Below the pieces are notes generated by a model that had not been told where the DNA came from, did no database searches, and saw only the letters and a list, made by a program, of their open reading frames with translations. A DNA stretch of 64,000 nt, taken from an uncultured Ruminiclostridium sp. (lineage in GTDB: Bacteria; Bacillota; Clostridia; Oscillospirales; Ruminococcaceae). The stretch lies in the NCBI GenBank assembly GCA_905235805.1, contig CAJOMV010000028.1, positions 1-64,000 on the forward strand, given 5' to 3'. This document shows positions 48,008 through 56,548 of the stretch, piece by piece. Each line of letters begins with the position of its first letter. Position 1 is the first letter of the stretch. Position numbers and translations under genes: made by a program.

Positions 48008-50401
48008 ATGAAAAGACTTGTTATTTTGTTAATATCCGTTCTGGCGGTGGGCGCGGCAAGCATTTTTATGCTGAATAACCACTCAGACATGCAGGTCGCG
48101 CTGCCGCAGACCTATGAGACTACCGACGATAATATCCCCGAGGATATACCGGAGGAAGCGGTGACGGTAGTAAATGAGCTCTCTGTGTCCTTTTCGCAGA
48201 AAAAGACCTTCTACGACCACAATATAGATGTTGAACTCACCTGTTCGGACGAGGAGGCGGTGATATTCTACACCACCGACGGCAATGACCCTACCTCAGC
48301 CTCAAAGAAGTACAGCAAGCCTATAACGATATCCGCAAAAAGCACAGTGAACGCCACCACGATAAAGGCGATAGCCGTACACGGTGAAGAGCACTCGGAT
48401 ATAGCGCTGAAAAGCTATGTGGTGGGAAAGAACATAGACAGCCGGTTCGATGATGATACGCTTGTGTTTGTGCTCTCCTCCGACGAATACAATCTGTACG
48501 ATTATTACAACGGTATCGCGGTGGAGGGCTTCCTGCGTGACCAATATCTGAGGGAGGAGTACACCGGCGGCGAGATAAATCCCACAGCCCCCGCGAACTA
48601 CAATATCGGCGGGCGTGAGAGTGAGCGCCCAATGTATGTGGAGGTGTACGGCTCTGACGGAGAGCAGCTGATATCGCAGGCTGCGGGAGTGCGTGTCGTG
48701 GGCGGTTATTCACGAGCCAATGACCAGAAATCCTTCCGACTCATAGCTCGTAACGAATACAGCGATGGTAATGGAAAATTCAAATATCCATTCTTCCGTA
48801 ACGCGCGCAGCGCTTACGGCGACCTGCTGACCAGATATGACAGGATAACGCTGCGAGACGGCGCGAATGACCGCGAGTTTGCGGGACTTCGTGACGAGCT
48901 CTCCATGACCCTCTCATTCGACGCGGGCTTTATCGACGCGCAGAATGTCCGTCCCGCCGCGGTATTCCTCAACAGCGCATATTACGGCTACGCATGGCTG
49001 CATGAAGCGTTCGGCGCTGACTATCTCGCCACAAGGTATGGCGGCAATAAGGAGAATTTCCGCATAGTCGGGGCGAAGGAGCTGGAGATAGAGAGCGACG
49101 ACCCCGAGGATGAGCAGGCGGTCGCTGATTTCAACAAGCTTGTGGAGCTGGCGGAGAAGGATCTGACCTTTGACATCTATTTCCATGAATTCTGTGAGCT
49201 TGTGGATATCGACGACCTGATGCTCTACTATGCTATGCAGATCTACATAGACAATAAGGACTGGCCGGGAAATAACTTCAAAGCATGGCGGTACTACCCT
49301 TCGGAGGGTGAGGAGATAACGAGCGAGTATCTCGACGGAAAGTGGCGTTTCCTGCTGTTTGACGCGGAATTTGCGTGGGGCTTGTACGGAGCGGGCTATA
49401 ATGACAACACGCTGAAGGCTGTGCTCACAGGAAGACACATGCAGGGCGCGTCTCACATACTCCGGGGACTTCTTTACCGCAAGGATATGCAGGAAAAGTT
49501 CGCGGCAACGATGTGTGAGCTGTACGGCGGAGCATTCGCTCCCGACCATGTTCTCGAGACGCTGGATATGCTGATAGAGGAAAGTGACCCCGAGCAGATG
49601 TACGCTCTCGACAACGGCTATCAGTCGTCTTGGGCGAACAGGTGGACATTCGCTGACAGCCGTGAGCAGATCCGCGACTTTGCAAATTACCGTCCCGTGA
49701 TCGTAAAGCGCAATATCATGTCGCAGTTCGGCTATACCGGCGACACCTACAACGTATCCTTCCGCAATCCTAACGGCGCGAAGACAGTTATCGGCTCCTA
49801 TCCCATGTCCGATGCCCGGAGTGTTTCGATAGACTACTTTACCGAAGTCGGCACGGATATCGAAGCCTATCCCTACGACGGCTTTGCCTTTGACCGCTGG
49901 GAGATAAACGGTGTGAGCTACACAGAGCCCCGCCTGCATATTGACAGCTCCATGGCGGACGAGAACAACAGGATCGTGGCAGAACTGTACCTAAATCGTA
50001 CAGACAGGAACAGCGGAGTGATCGTTAGCGAGCTGTATACATCGGGAGACGGTGACTGGGTGGAGATATACAATCCCGGCACCGAGACCGTTGATCTGCG
50101 CGGCTGTCATCTCTCCGACACGCTCAGGAAGCTTGACCGCTACACTATTCCGAGCCTTGATATAGCGCCGGGAGAGGTGGTCACGATAGTTACCAAGAAC
50201 AACAATGAGACCTCGGCTCTGATGAAGCATCAGATGAACTTCAACCTGAAAACGGGAGAGACCCTCTACTTCACGGACGCGGAAATGAACATCATATCCG
50301 CCGTCCCGGTAATGGAGCTCCCGCCCGACAGGTCGCTAACGATAGGCGTTGACGGACTGTACCATGAGGATGCCGTCACCGAGGGCGCATATTTTGAATA
50401 A
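48008..50401 (+). CDS. CotH kinase family protein with chitobiase C-terminal-like and lamin-tail-like domains
   Basis: AVIFYTTDGNDPTSASKKYSKP; VRVVGGYSRANDQKSFRLIARNEY, WLHEAFGADYLATRYGG, DNKDWPGNNFKAWRY, FLLFDAEFAWGL; IVSELYTSGDGDWVEIYNPGTETVDLRGCHLSD. Confidence 0.9.
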   Translation: MKRLVILLISVLAVGAASIFMLNNHSDMQVALPQTYETTDDNIPEDIPEEAVTVVNELSVSFSQKKTFYDHNIDVELTCSDEEAVIFYTTDGNDPTSASKKYSKPITISAKSTVNATTIKAIAVHGEEHSDIALKSYVVGKNIDSRFDDDTLVFVLSSDEYNLYDYYNGIAVEGFLRDQYLREEYTGGEINPTAPANYNIGGRESERPMYVEVYGSDGEQLISQAAGVRVVGGYSRANDQKSFRLIARNEYSDGNGKFKYPFFRNARSAYGDLLTRYDRITLRDGANDREFAGLRDELSMTLSFDAGFIDAQNVRPAAVFLNSAYYGYAWLHEAFGADYLATRYGGNKENFRIVGAKELEIESDDPEDEQAVADFNKLVELAEKDLTFDIYFHEFCELVDIDDLMLYYAMQIYIDNKDWPGNNFKAWRYYPSEGEEITSEYLDGKWRFLLFDAEFAWGLYGAGYNDNTLKAVLTGRHMQGASHILRGLLYRKDMQEKFAATMCELYGGAFAPDHVLETLDMLIEESDPEQMYALDNGYQSSWANRWTFADSREQIRDFANYRPVIVKRNIMSQFGYTGDTYNVSFRNPNGAKTVIGSYPMSDARSVSIDYFTEVGTDIEAYPYDGFAFDRWEINGVSYTEPRLHIDSSMADENNRIVAELYLNRTDRNSGVIVSELYTSGDGDWVEIYNPGTETVDLRGCHLSDTLRKLDRYTIPSLDIAPGEVVTIVTKNNNETSALMKHQMNFNLKTGETLYFTDAEMNIISAVPVMELPPDRSLTIGVDGLYHEDAVTEGAYFE

Positions 50402-50402
50402 T

Positions 50403-50438
50403 AAAAAGTCCCGTATTCTGCCGAATACGGGACTTTTT
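50403..50438. terminator. Bidirectional intrinsic terminator
   Basis: AAAAAGTCCCGTATTC-tgcc-GAATACGGGACTTTTT. Confidence 0.9.
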
Positions 50439-50439
50439 G

Positions 50440-50961
50440 TCAGAGCACCTTGAGCTCGTCTGTTCTGATGTAGTAGTAGGTCTGACCTTCCTCGTCATAC
50501 CTGTCGAGAATACCCTTCACCTCGATATCGGCAGCGGTCTCGGGGTAATCGTCCGGGTAGCTCTTGCTGTCGTCGAGCATAAATTCGAGTCCCTGTGAAC
50601 AGCACGCCGCCGCGTCCGGCACCACAACGAAGAAGTATCTAGTCCCAAGCCTGTCATCGGTGACTGTATCGAAGAAGCCGTCCACCTTCATGGTCTGCCC
50701 GTAGTATTTCTCCGGCTCCACCATTATGTCGTATATAACGGAGTACACCATAGTCGAATTCATAGCGGTAAGGTCGAGGTCAACATTCGGGTCGGAGTCT
50801 GCGGTGACGTACTTCGCGGAAGGGTTTGGCTCCGCTCCGGCAGCGTCGCTGACTATCGCGTCTATAAGCGCATTGGGAGTGTCGGAAGCCTTCTGACCGC
50901 ATGACCCGAGCGTAAAAGCTGCCGCGAGTGTAAGTGAGATAAGAGATACGGAACGTTTCAC
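50440..50961 (-). CDS. Lipoprotein next to zinc-type ABC genes, DUF1980/YcgQ-C-like
   Basis: Lipobox AAAFTLGSCGQ; YGQTMKVDGFFDTV...FFVVVPDAAACCSQGLEFML; GTG start inferred at 50961. Confidence 0.75.
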   Translation of the reverse strand: MKRSVSLISLTLAAAFTLGSCGQKASDTPNALIDAIVSDAAGAEPNPSAKYVTADSDPNVDLDLTAMNSTMVYSVIYDIMVEPEKYYGQTMKVDGFFDTVTDDRLGTRYFFVVVPDAAACCSQGLEFMLDDSKSYPDDYPETAADIEVKGILDRYDEEGQTYYYIRTDELKVL

Positions 50962-51812
50962 AGTGCTTTCCTCCTTGTGAACAGTGAGATGATACAGAAA
51001 ATGAAAAATACGGCAATGTCGGTGACTACAATGGTCGAGCCGACAGGAGTACCGAACATAACGGATACGAATATACCTGCCCCTGCGCAAAATACGGAGA
51101 CCGCCGCGGAGCATATCACAACGCTCCGGAAGCTCTTGAACACCCTCATTGCGGAGAGGGCGGGGAAGATGATGAGAGCTGATATCAGAAGCGAGCCCAC
51201 GAGGTTCATTGCGAGCACGATTATCAGGGCGGTTATGACAGCGATAACGAGGTTGTACACGCCCGCCTTGACGCCGGCAGCCTTCATGAAGCTCTCGTCA
51301 AAGGTCACCGCGAATATCTTGTGATAGAACAGCAGGAAAGCAGAGATCACGATGACCGACATCACAATGCAGAGGATAACGTCCTCCCGCTTCAGGGTGA
51401 GTATTGATGTCGAGCCGAACAGGGTAGTGCACACGTCCCCGGAGATGTTCGCGGAGGACGGGAACAGGTTCATCAGCAGATAACCCACCGCGAGAGCGCC
51501 CACGGATATCATCGCGATAGCCGCGTCGCCGTTTATCTTCGCGTTCTGTCCCGTCCGCAGGAGCAGTATGGCGGAAATGACAGTTATCGGGATAACAACG
51601 TAGTTGTTGTTCGTGAGCCCGGTTATCCCTGCCACAGCCATAGCGCCGAACGCGACGTGAGACAGTCCGTCGCCTATGTAGGAGAACCGCTTCAGTACGA
51701 GCGTCACTCCCAGCAGCGACGAGCACAGGGCTATCAGAAGCCCAACTATGAGAGCATACCACACAAAGGGGTAGCTGAAATAAAGCTGGAGCTTTGCTGC
51801 AAGGTCAGCCAT
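50958..51812 (-). CDS. Metal ABC transporter permease, ZnuB family
   Basis: LLGVTLVLKRFSYIGDGLSHVAFGAMAV; FYHKIFAVTFDESFMKAAGVKAG; LVGSLLISALIIFPALSAMRVF. Confidence 0.92.
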   Translation of the reverse strand: MADLAAKLQLYFSYPFVWYALIVGLLIALCSSLLGVTLVLKRFSYIGDGLSHVAFGAMAVAGITGLTNNNYVVIPITVISAILLLRTGQNAKINGDAAIAMISVGALAVGYLLMNLFPSSANISGDVCTTLFGSTSILTLKREDVILCIVMSVIVISAFLLFYHKIFAVTFDESFMKAAGVKAGVYNLVIAVITALIIVLAMNLVGSLLISALIIFPALSAMRVFKSFRSVVICSAAVSVFCAGAGIFVSVMFGTPVGSTIVVTDIAVFFIFCIISLFTRRKAL

Positions 51813-52536
51813 TTTCTTCGCTCACCGTCCTTTCGGAGAAGCTTTTTCCAACTCCGCTCGCAAGGTAGTCGGCAGTAGTACCGAAGAAAAGCTGTCTGTG
51901 TGCACCGATATGCAGGATATGGGAGGCGTAGGAGGTAGCCGCGGCGAAGTCGTGGGACACCATAATGACGGTTATGCCGCTTTTGTTAAGTTCATTGATA
52001 AGCTCATACATATCCGTCTGCGCCTTCGGGTCGAGACCGGTGACCGGCTCATCGAGCAGCAGCATCTTCTGTGCGGCGCACAAGGCTCTCGCAAGCAGCA
52101 CTCTCTGCTGCTGACCTCCCGACAGCTCACGGTAACAGCGTCCCGCGAGCTCCGTTATACCGAGCCGCGCCATAGTTTCTCCCGCAAGCTTTTTCTCTTC
52201 CTTCGTATAGAAAGGGCGCAGCCCGCATTTGGGCAGACACCCTGATATCACTATCTCACGCACCGAAGCGGGGAAATCCCTCTGTATGGCGGTCTGCTGC
52301 GGCAGATAGCCGATGTCGCCGACCTTTATGTCCCCGTGCCGTATTATCTCGCCCGACATCTGCGGTTTAAGTCCGAGCAGAGCCTTTATCAGTGTGCTTT
52401 TGCCGGAGCCGTTCTCGCCGAGTATGCAGAGGTAATCGCCCTCCGAGACCGAGAAATTCAGTTCTTCCGCGACCGCGCTACCCTCATATCCGAGAGTAAG
52501 ATCTTTGCATTCCAGCTGTATGGACAACTCAGTCAC
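51805..52536 (-). CDS. Metal ABC transporter ATP-binding protein, ZnuC family
   Basis: Walker A LGENGSGKSTLIKALLG; IGYLPQQTAIQRDFPASVREIV; LSGGQQQRVLLARALC; LLLDEPVTGLD. Confidence 0.95.
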   Translation of the reverse strand: MTELSIQLECKDLTLGYEGSAVAEELNFSVSEGDYLCILGENGSGKSTLIKALLGLKPQMSGEIIRHGDIKVGDIGYLPQQTAIQRDFPASVREIVISGCLPKCGLRPFYTKEEKKLAGETMARLGITELAGRCYRELSGGQQQRVLLARALCAAQKMLLLDEPVTGLDPKAQTDMYELINELNKSGITVIMVSHDFAAATSYASHILHIGAHRQLFFGTTADYLASGVGKSFSERTVSEENG

Positions 52537-52544
52537 TTCCTCTG

Positions 52545-52560
52545 TTATTAAACTTAATAA
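52545..52560. promoter_or_regulatory. Operator-like palindrome TTATTAA-AC-TTAATAA upstream of the ABC operon
   Basis: 7-bp perfect arms, 2-bp spacer, just upstream of the 52536 start codon (minus strand). Confidence 0.5.
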
Positions 52561-52618
52561 ACCTACCGTTTCAGTATATCATTGACGGCAGCCATTGTCA
52601 ACGGTTTTCACTAACTTT

Positions 52619-53647
52619 TCACTCATTTTTCGGGATACCCGCTTCCGCGCGGAGCTGCCCGCAGGCGGCATTCACAGAGGCTCCGAGCTCCCGTCTCATG
52701 GTCACTCCGATACCGTTCCTTTTCAGGATATCGTAGAAGCTCATTATCCGCTCATGGGGAGTGCAGCGGAATTCCGAGCCCTCCGATGGGTTATATCGTA
52801 TTATATTGACATAGCAGATGAGAGGGGAGAGCAGCCCCGCGAGCTTTTCCGCGCATTCATTGCTGTCATTTACCCCGTCGAGCATGACGTATTCAAAGGT
52901 GATACGGCGGTTGTTTTTTTCGGAGTAGTACGCGGCGGCTTTTATTATTTCGGATATGCTGTATTTATTGGCTGAAGGCATAATGGACTTTCGCAGCTCA
53001 TCGTCCGGCGCGTGAAGGCTCACAGCGAGATTTACGGGCGACCCGCTGTCCGCGAGCTCGTATATCCTCGGGACTATCCCGCAGGTTGACAGCGTGATAT
53101 GCTTTATCCCGATATCGAAGCCTTTCGGGTACTGTGCCGTTTCGATAAGATCCAGCACATTCGCGAGATTTTCGAGCGGCTCTCCGATCCCCATTATGGA
53201 CAGACCATTTATTTTCACGCCGATATCCCGTCGTATGTGCATAATCTGCCCGACCATTTCCGACACTGTCAGATCGCGTATTTTCCGCAGCCTTCCGCTC
53301 GCACAGAACCTGCACCCCATATTGCACCCTACCTGTGTGGAAACGCAGATATTGTTCCCGAATTCATGCTTCATCAGCACTGATTCGATCAGGTTACCGT
53401 CCGAAAGCCTGAACAGATACTTGTCGGCGCTCTCCGATACAAGCTTTTTAACGCATTCAAGCTCCCCGAAGAAGAAATTCTCGGAGAGCTTTTTCAGTGT
53501 TTCTGTTTTAAGCGGCAGCGCCGAAAGGTCGGTCTTAAGCTCACCGTATACGGCAGGGAGTATGATACCTGCTCTTGACGGCTTTTCTCCGATCTCTGCA
53601 AGCTTCTCGGCGAGCGCCGCGGGGGTAAGTCCGTATATATCAGTCAT
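52619..53647 (-). CDS. RlmN-like radical SAM 23S rRNA methyltransferase
   Basis: STQVGCNMGCRFCASGRLRKIRDLTVSEMVGQI (CxxxCxxC); GASVNAACGQL C-terminal Cys; start at MTDIYGL. Confidence 0.85.
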   Translation of the reverse strand: MTDIYGLTPAALAEKLAEIGEKPSRAGIILPAVYGELKTDLSALPLKTETLKKLSENFFFGELECVKKLVSESADKYLFRLSDGNLIESVLMKHEFGNNICVSTQVGCNMGCRFCASGRLRKIRDLTVSEMVGQIMHIRRDIGVKINGLSIMGIGEPLENLANVLDLIETAQYPKGFDIGIKHITLSTCGIVPRIYELADSGSPVNLAVSLHAPDDELRKSIMPSANKYSISEIIKAAAYYSEKNNRRITFEYVMLDGVNDSNECAEKLAGLLSPLICYVNIIRYNPSEGSEFRCTPHERIMSFYDILKRNGIGVTMRRELGASVNAACGQLRAEAGIPKNE

Positions 53648-54602
53648 TTTTCGGTTCTTTTCTCTGTGCGGTGTGCATAGCTCTGTGAGCCTCACGGGCG
53701 CGGGCGTTCTTTTCCTTTATCCTGACGCGGTTCTTGTATATCTTCTCGAACTCCTCCGTCATCTCGAAGCAGGAGACGGTGATAACGCCTGTTTTCAGCT
53801 CATATCTCACGAATATGGTATCATGGTCCTCACAGCCCGAAGCCGCGACAAAGGAGCACTTCCCCTGCCTTATCAGCTCGCCGCCCGAAAGCTCGATCCC
53901 GCATTCTGGGCAGCAGATATGTATTTTTCTGCATACATCTGCCATACCGCTCGGCTTGATGTTCGTCTCGACGTTTGCGGTGCATATCGGCATATATAAG
54001 TCCCAGGGCTGCACTACAGTCTTTGAGCTTTTGACGGCAGTGCGCTTTGAGTATTCCTCCATGCCCTTTCCGAGGTCGAGCTTATCGGCGATAAGGTAGG
54101 TCATATACGCGTCGTTCAGTGCGTCATGCGCCTTGACCTCCTCGGTTATCCCGAGTGTCTCGAGCGCAGTCTTGAGCCCTATCTGCGACTGATCAGAGCC
54201 TGTCTGCACAGCGAAGATACGCTGGAGGTTGTAGTGTACGGGAAGGTCGCTGTCCGTTCTTCCGTGGAACGCGAGGTTCTCGCGGAGAATGGGCATATCG
54301 TCGTCTCCCCATGTAATGAGAACGGTATCCTTGCCGAAATACTCCGCCATTACGTCGAAGGAGTCGGTGAACTTCCCGCCCTTGTTGATGTCGGACTGCT
54401 TTATACCTGTGAGAGTGCTCACATAGGGGTTCATTCTCTTGTAGCAGACGGGCTTTATCATTACCTCGTTCTTGGCGATGATGCTTTGGTCCTCATCGAC
54501 CACCAGAAACCCTATCTGTATTATCTCCCCGTGCGGCAGGAGCTTTGATCTCACGGTATTTATGGGCTGGTTCCATTCAAGATCAAAAATGATGTACTTC
54601 AT
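53640..54602 (-). CDS. DEDDh 3'-5' exonuclease domain protein (KapD-like)
   Basis: MKYIIFDLEWNQPINT, ITWGDDDMPILREN, KAHDALNDAYMTYLI. Confidence 0.88.
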   Translation of the reverse strand: MKYIIFDLEWNQPINTVRSKLLPHGEIIQIGFLVVDEDQSIIAKNEVMIKPVCYKRMNPYVSTLTGIKQSDINKGGKFTDSFDVMAEYFGKDTVLITWGDDDMPILRENLAFHGRTDSDLPVHYNLQRIFAVQTGSDQSQIGLKTALETLGITEEVKAHDALNDAYMTYLIADKLDLGKGMEEYSKRTAVKSSKTVVQPWDLYMPICTANVETNIKPSGMADVCRKIHICCPECGIELSGGELIRQGKCSFVAASGCEDHDTIFVRYELKTGVITVSCFEMTEEFEKIYKNRVRIKEKNARAREAHRAMHTAQRKEPKND

Positions 54603-54603
54603 A

Positions 54604-55995
54604 TTACTTTCTTTCTTCGAGCGGTATGTAATCAAGGTGCTCCGCCACATACTTGTACGCGGGGCGGATTATCTTGCCGTTGTTGATTATTTCCTCGAGC
54701 CTGTGCGCCGACCAGCCCGAGATACGGGATATAGCGAATATCGGGGTGAACAGCTCCTCCGGTATGCGCAGCATATCGTAAACGAAGCCGCTGTAAAAGT
54801 CCACATTAGCGCATATCGGCTTGAAGAGGTGGCGCTTTTCCGCGATGACTTCCTTTGCAATTTTCTCCACGCGGGTATAGAACTTGAACTCCGCCATGCG
54901 TCCCTTCTCCTCAGCGAGCTTTTTCGCGTACTCACGGAGTATCAGCTCACGGGGGTCGGAGCGGGTATATACCGCGTGTCCGATGCCATAAACAAGCCCC
55001 GTCCTGTCGAAAGCCTGCTTGTCCACGATCTTTGCTATGTAGTCTCTGATAGCGTTCTCATTGTTCCAGTCGAGAACGTGCAGCTTTATGTCCTCAAGCA
55101 TGTGCTTGGTCTTCATATTCGCGCCGCCGTGCCTGAAGCCCTTCAGGGAAGCGATAGCCGCCGCCACAGCCGAATATGTGTCGGTACCGGAGGAGGTAAC
55201 GACATGGGTGGTGAAGGTGGAGTTATTGCCGCCGCCGTGCTCCGCGTGTATAACGAGGGCTGTATCGAGCACGCTTGCCTCCAGCGGTGTGAATTCTCCC
55301 GTCTCGCGCAGCATGTACAGGATATTCTCGGCGGTGGAGTATTCTGGTTTCGGGTTGCGTATCATGAGGCTCTCGTGCAGCTTGAAATGCTTGTACGCGC
55401 AGTATGCGTACACCGATATCAGCGGCATTTTAGCGATTATCTGAATGGACTGTCTCAGCACGTTCATAGCCGAGATATCCTCGGGGTTATCATCGTAGGA
55501 ATACAGAGTGAGAATACTCTTCTGCAGGGCGTTCATGATGTTCGAGCTTGGCGCCTTCATGATAACGTCGCGGGTGAAGTTGTTCGAGAGGCTCTGATAT
55601 CTGCTTATAAGGCTGTCGAACTGCTCAAGCTGCTCAGCGTTCGGGAGCTTCCCGAACAGCAGGAGGTATGTAGTCTCCTCGAAATTGTGTCTGCGTCCCT
55701 CGAAGCCTTTCACGAGGTCAACAATATTGTAGTTGTGGTAGTAGAGCCGTCCGTCGCAGGGGATCTTCTTTCCGTCAACGATATCGTACGACACGACATC
55801 GGATATCTCCGTCAGTCCCGCGAGCACTCCCTTACCGCTGCTGTCGCGGAGTCCGCGCTTCACGTCATACTCGACATAAAGCGACAGGTCAATGGTACCC
55901 TTGCTTAAGTTGTTGTCATACAGCTCTTCAATTATCTTCTTTTCACCCTCTTTAGGGTTTACGATCTCCTTTTCGGTCTCTCTTTCGATTGGCAT
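54604..55995 (-). CDS. Citrate synthase
   Basis: LVIHAEHGGGNNSTFTTHVVTSSGTDTYSAVAAAIASLKGFRHGGAN; GIGHAVYTRSDPR. Confidence 0.95.
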   Translation of the reverse strand: MPIERETEKEIVNPKEGEKKIIEELYDNNLSKGTIDLSLYVEYDVKRGLRDSSGKGVLAGLTEISDVVSYDIVDGKKIPCDGRLYYHNYNIVDLVKGFEGRRHNFEETTYLLLFGKLPNAEQLEQFDSLISRYQSLSNNFTRDVIMKAPSSNIMNALQKSILTLYSYDDNPEDISAMNVLRQSIQIIAKMPLISVYAYCAYKHFKLHESLMIRNPKPEYSTAENILYMLRETGEFTPLEASVLDTALVIHAEHGGGNNSTFTTHVVTSSGTDTYSAVAAAIASLKGFRHGGANMKTKHMLEDIKLHVLDWNNENAIRDYIAKIVDKQAFDRTGLVYGIGHAVYTRSDPRELILREYAKKLAEEKGRMAEFKFYTRVEKIAKEVIAEKRHLFKPICANVDFYSGFVYDMLRIPEELFTPIFAISRISGWSAHRLEEIINNGKIIRPAYKYVAEHLDYIPLEERK

Positions 55996-56155
55996 GTACC
56001 GATTTCCTTTCAATTAAAGATATACATATTTATTATATACAAAATCGCCGCAATAATCAAGATATATCTCCGAATGTTGTAGCAAATAGACAAAAACAAA
56101 TCGTAACACACCCGATTTTCTGTCAAATAAGCACATTCCGTCCGACTTCATTCAA

Positions 56156-56185
56156 ACATATCCGCACTCCTTCCCGCATATAAAT
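56156..56185 (+). promoter_or_regulatory. Candidate sigma-E promoter upstream of spoIIID
   Basis: ACATATC-N14-(G)CATATAAAT, resembling sigma-E -35 ATA-type and CATACANT -10. Confidence 0.4.
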
Positions 56186-56218
56186 TGGATAAATCTAACA
56201 TTTTGGAGGGGCAGCACC

Positions 56219-56509
56219 ATGTCAGCAAGAAAATCAGCAGCTGCGCAAGTCAGCGGAACAAAACAGGAAAGATGTGTAAGCCTCGCACTTTACATTATTG
56301 ATAACGGTTCGACGGTAAGGAATGCAGGAAAAGCCTTCGGAATAAGCAAAAGCACAGTACATCAGGACATCACCCAGCGGCTCGCTAAGGTCAACCCCGA
56401 CCTGCACCGACAGGTGCGCGAGGTGCTCGACCGCAACAAGGAGGAGCGCCATATCCGCGGCGGTATGGCTACAAAACGGAAGTATGAGGAATTAGCCGAA
56501 AAATCGTAA
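56219..56509 (+). CDS. spoIIID: Stage III sporulation transcriptional regulator SpoIIID
   Basis: IIDNGSTVRNAGKAFGISKSTVHQDITQRLAKVNPDLHRQVREVLDRNKEERHIRGGMATKRKY; GGAGGGG RBS. Confidence 0.97.
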   Translation: MSARKSAAAQVSGTKQERCVSLALYIIDNGSTVRNAGKAFGISKSTVHQDITQRLAKVNPDLHRQVREVLDRNKEERHIRGGMATKRKYEELAEKS

Positions 56510-56548
56510 AAATATCCCGCCCTGATCTACGGGGCGGGATATCTGCTG

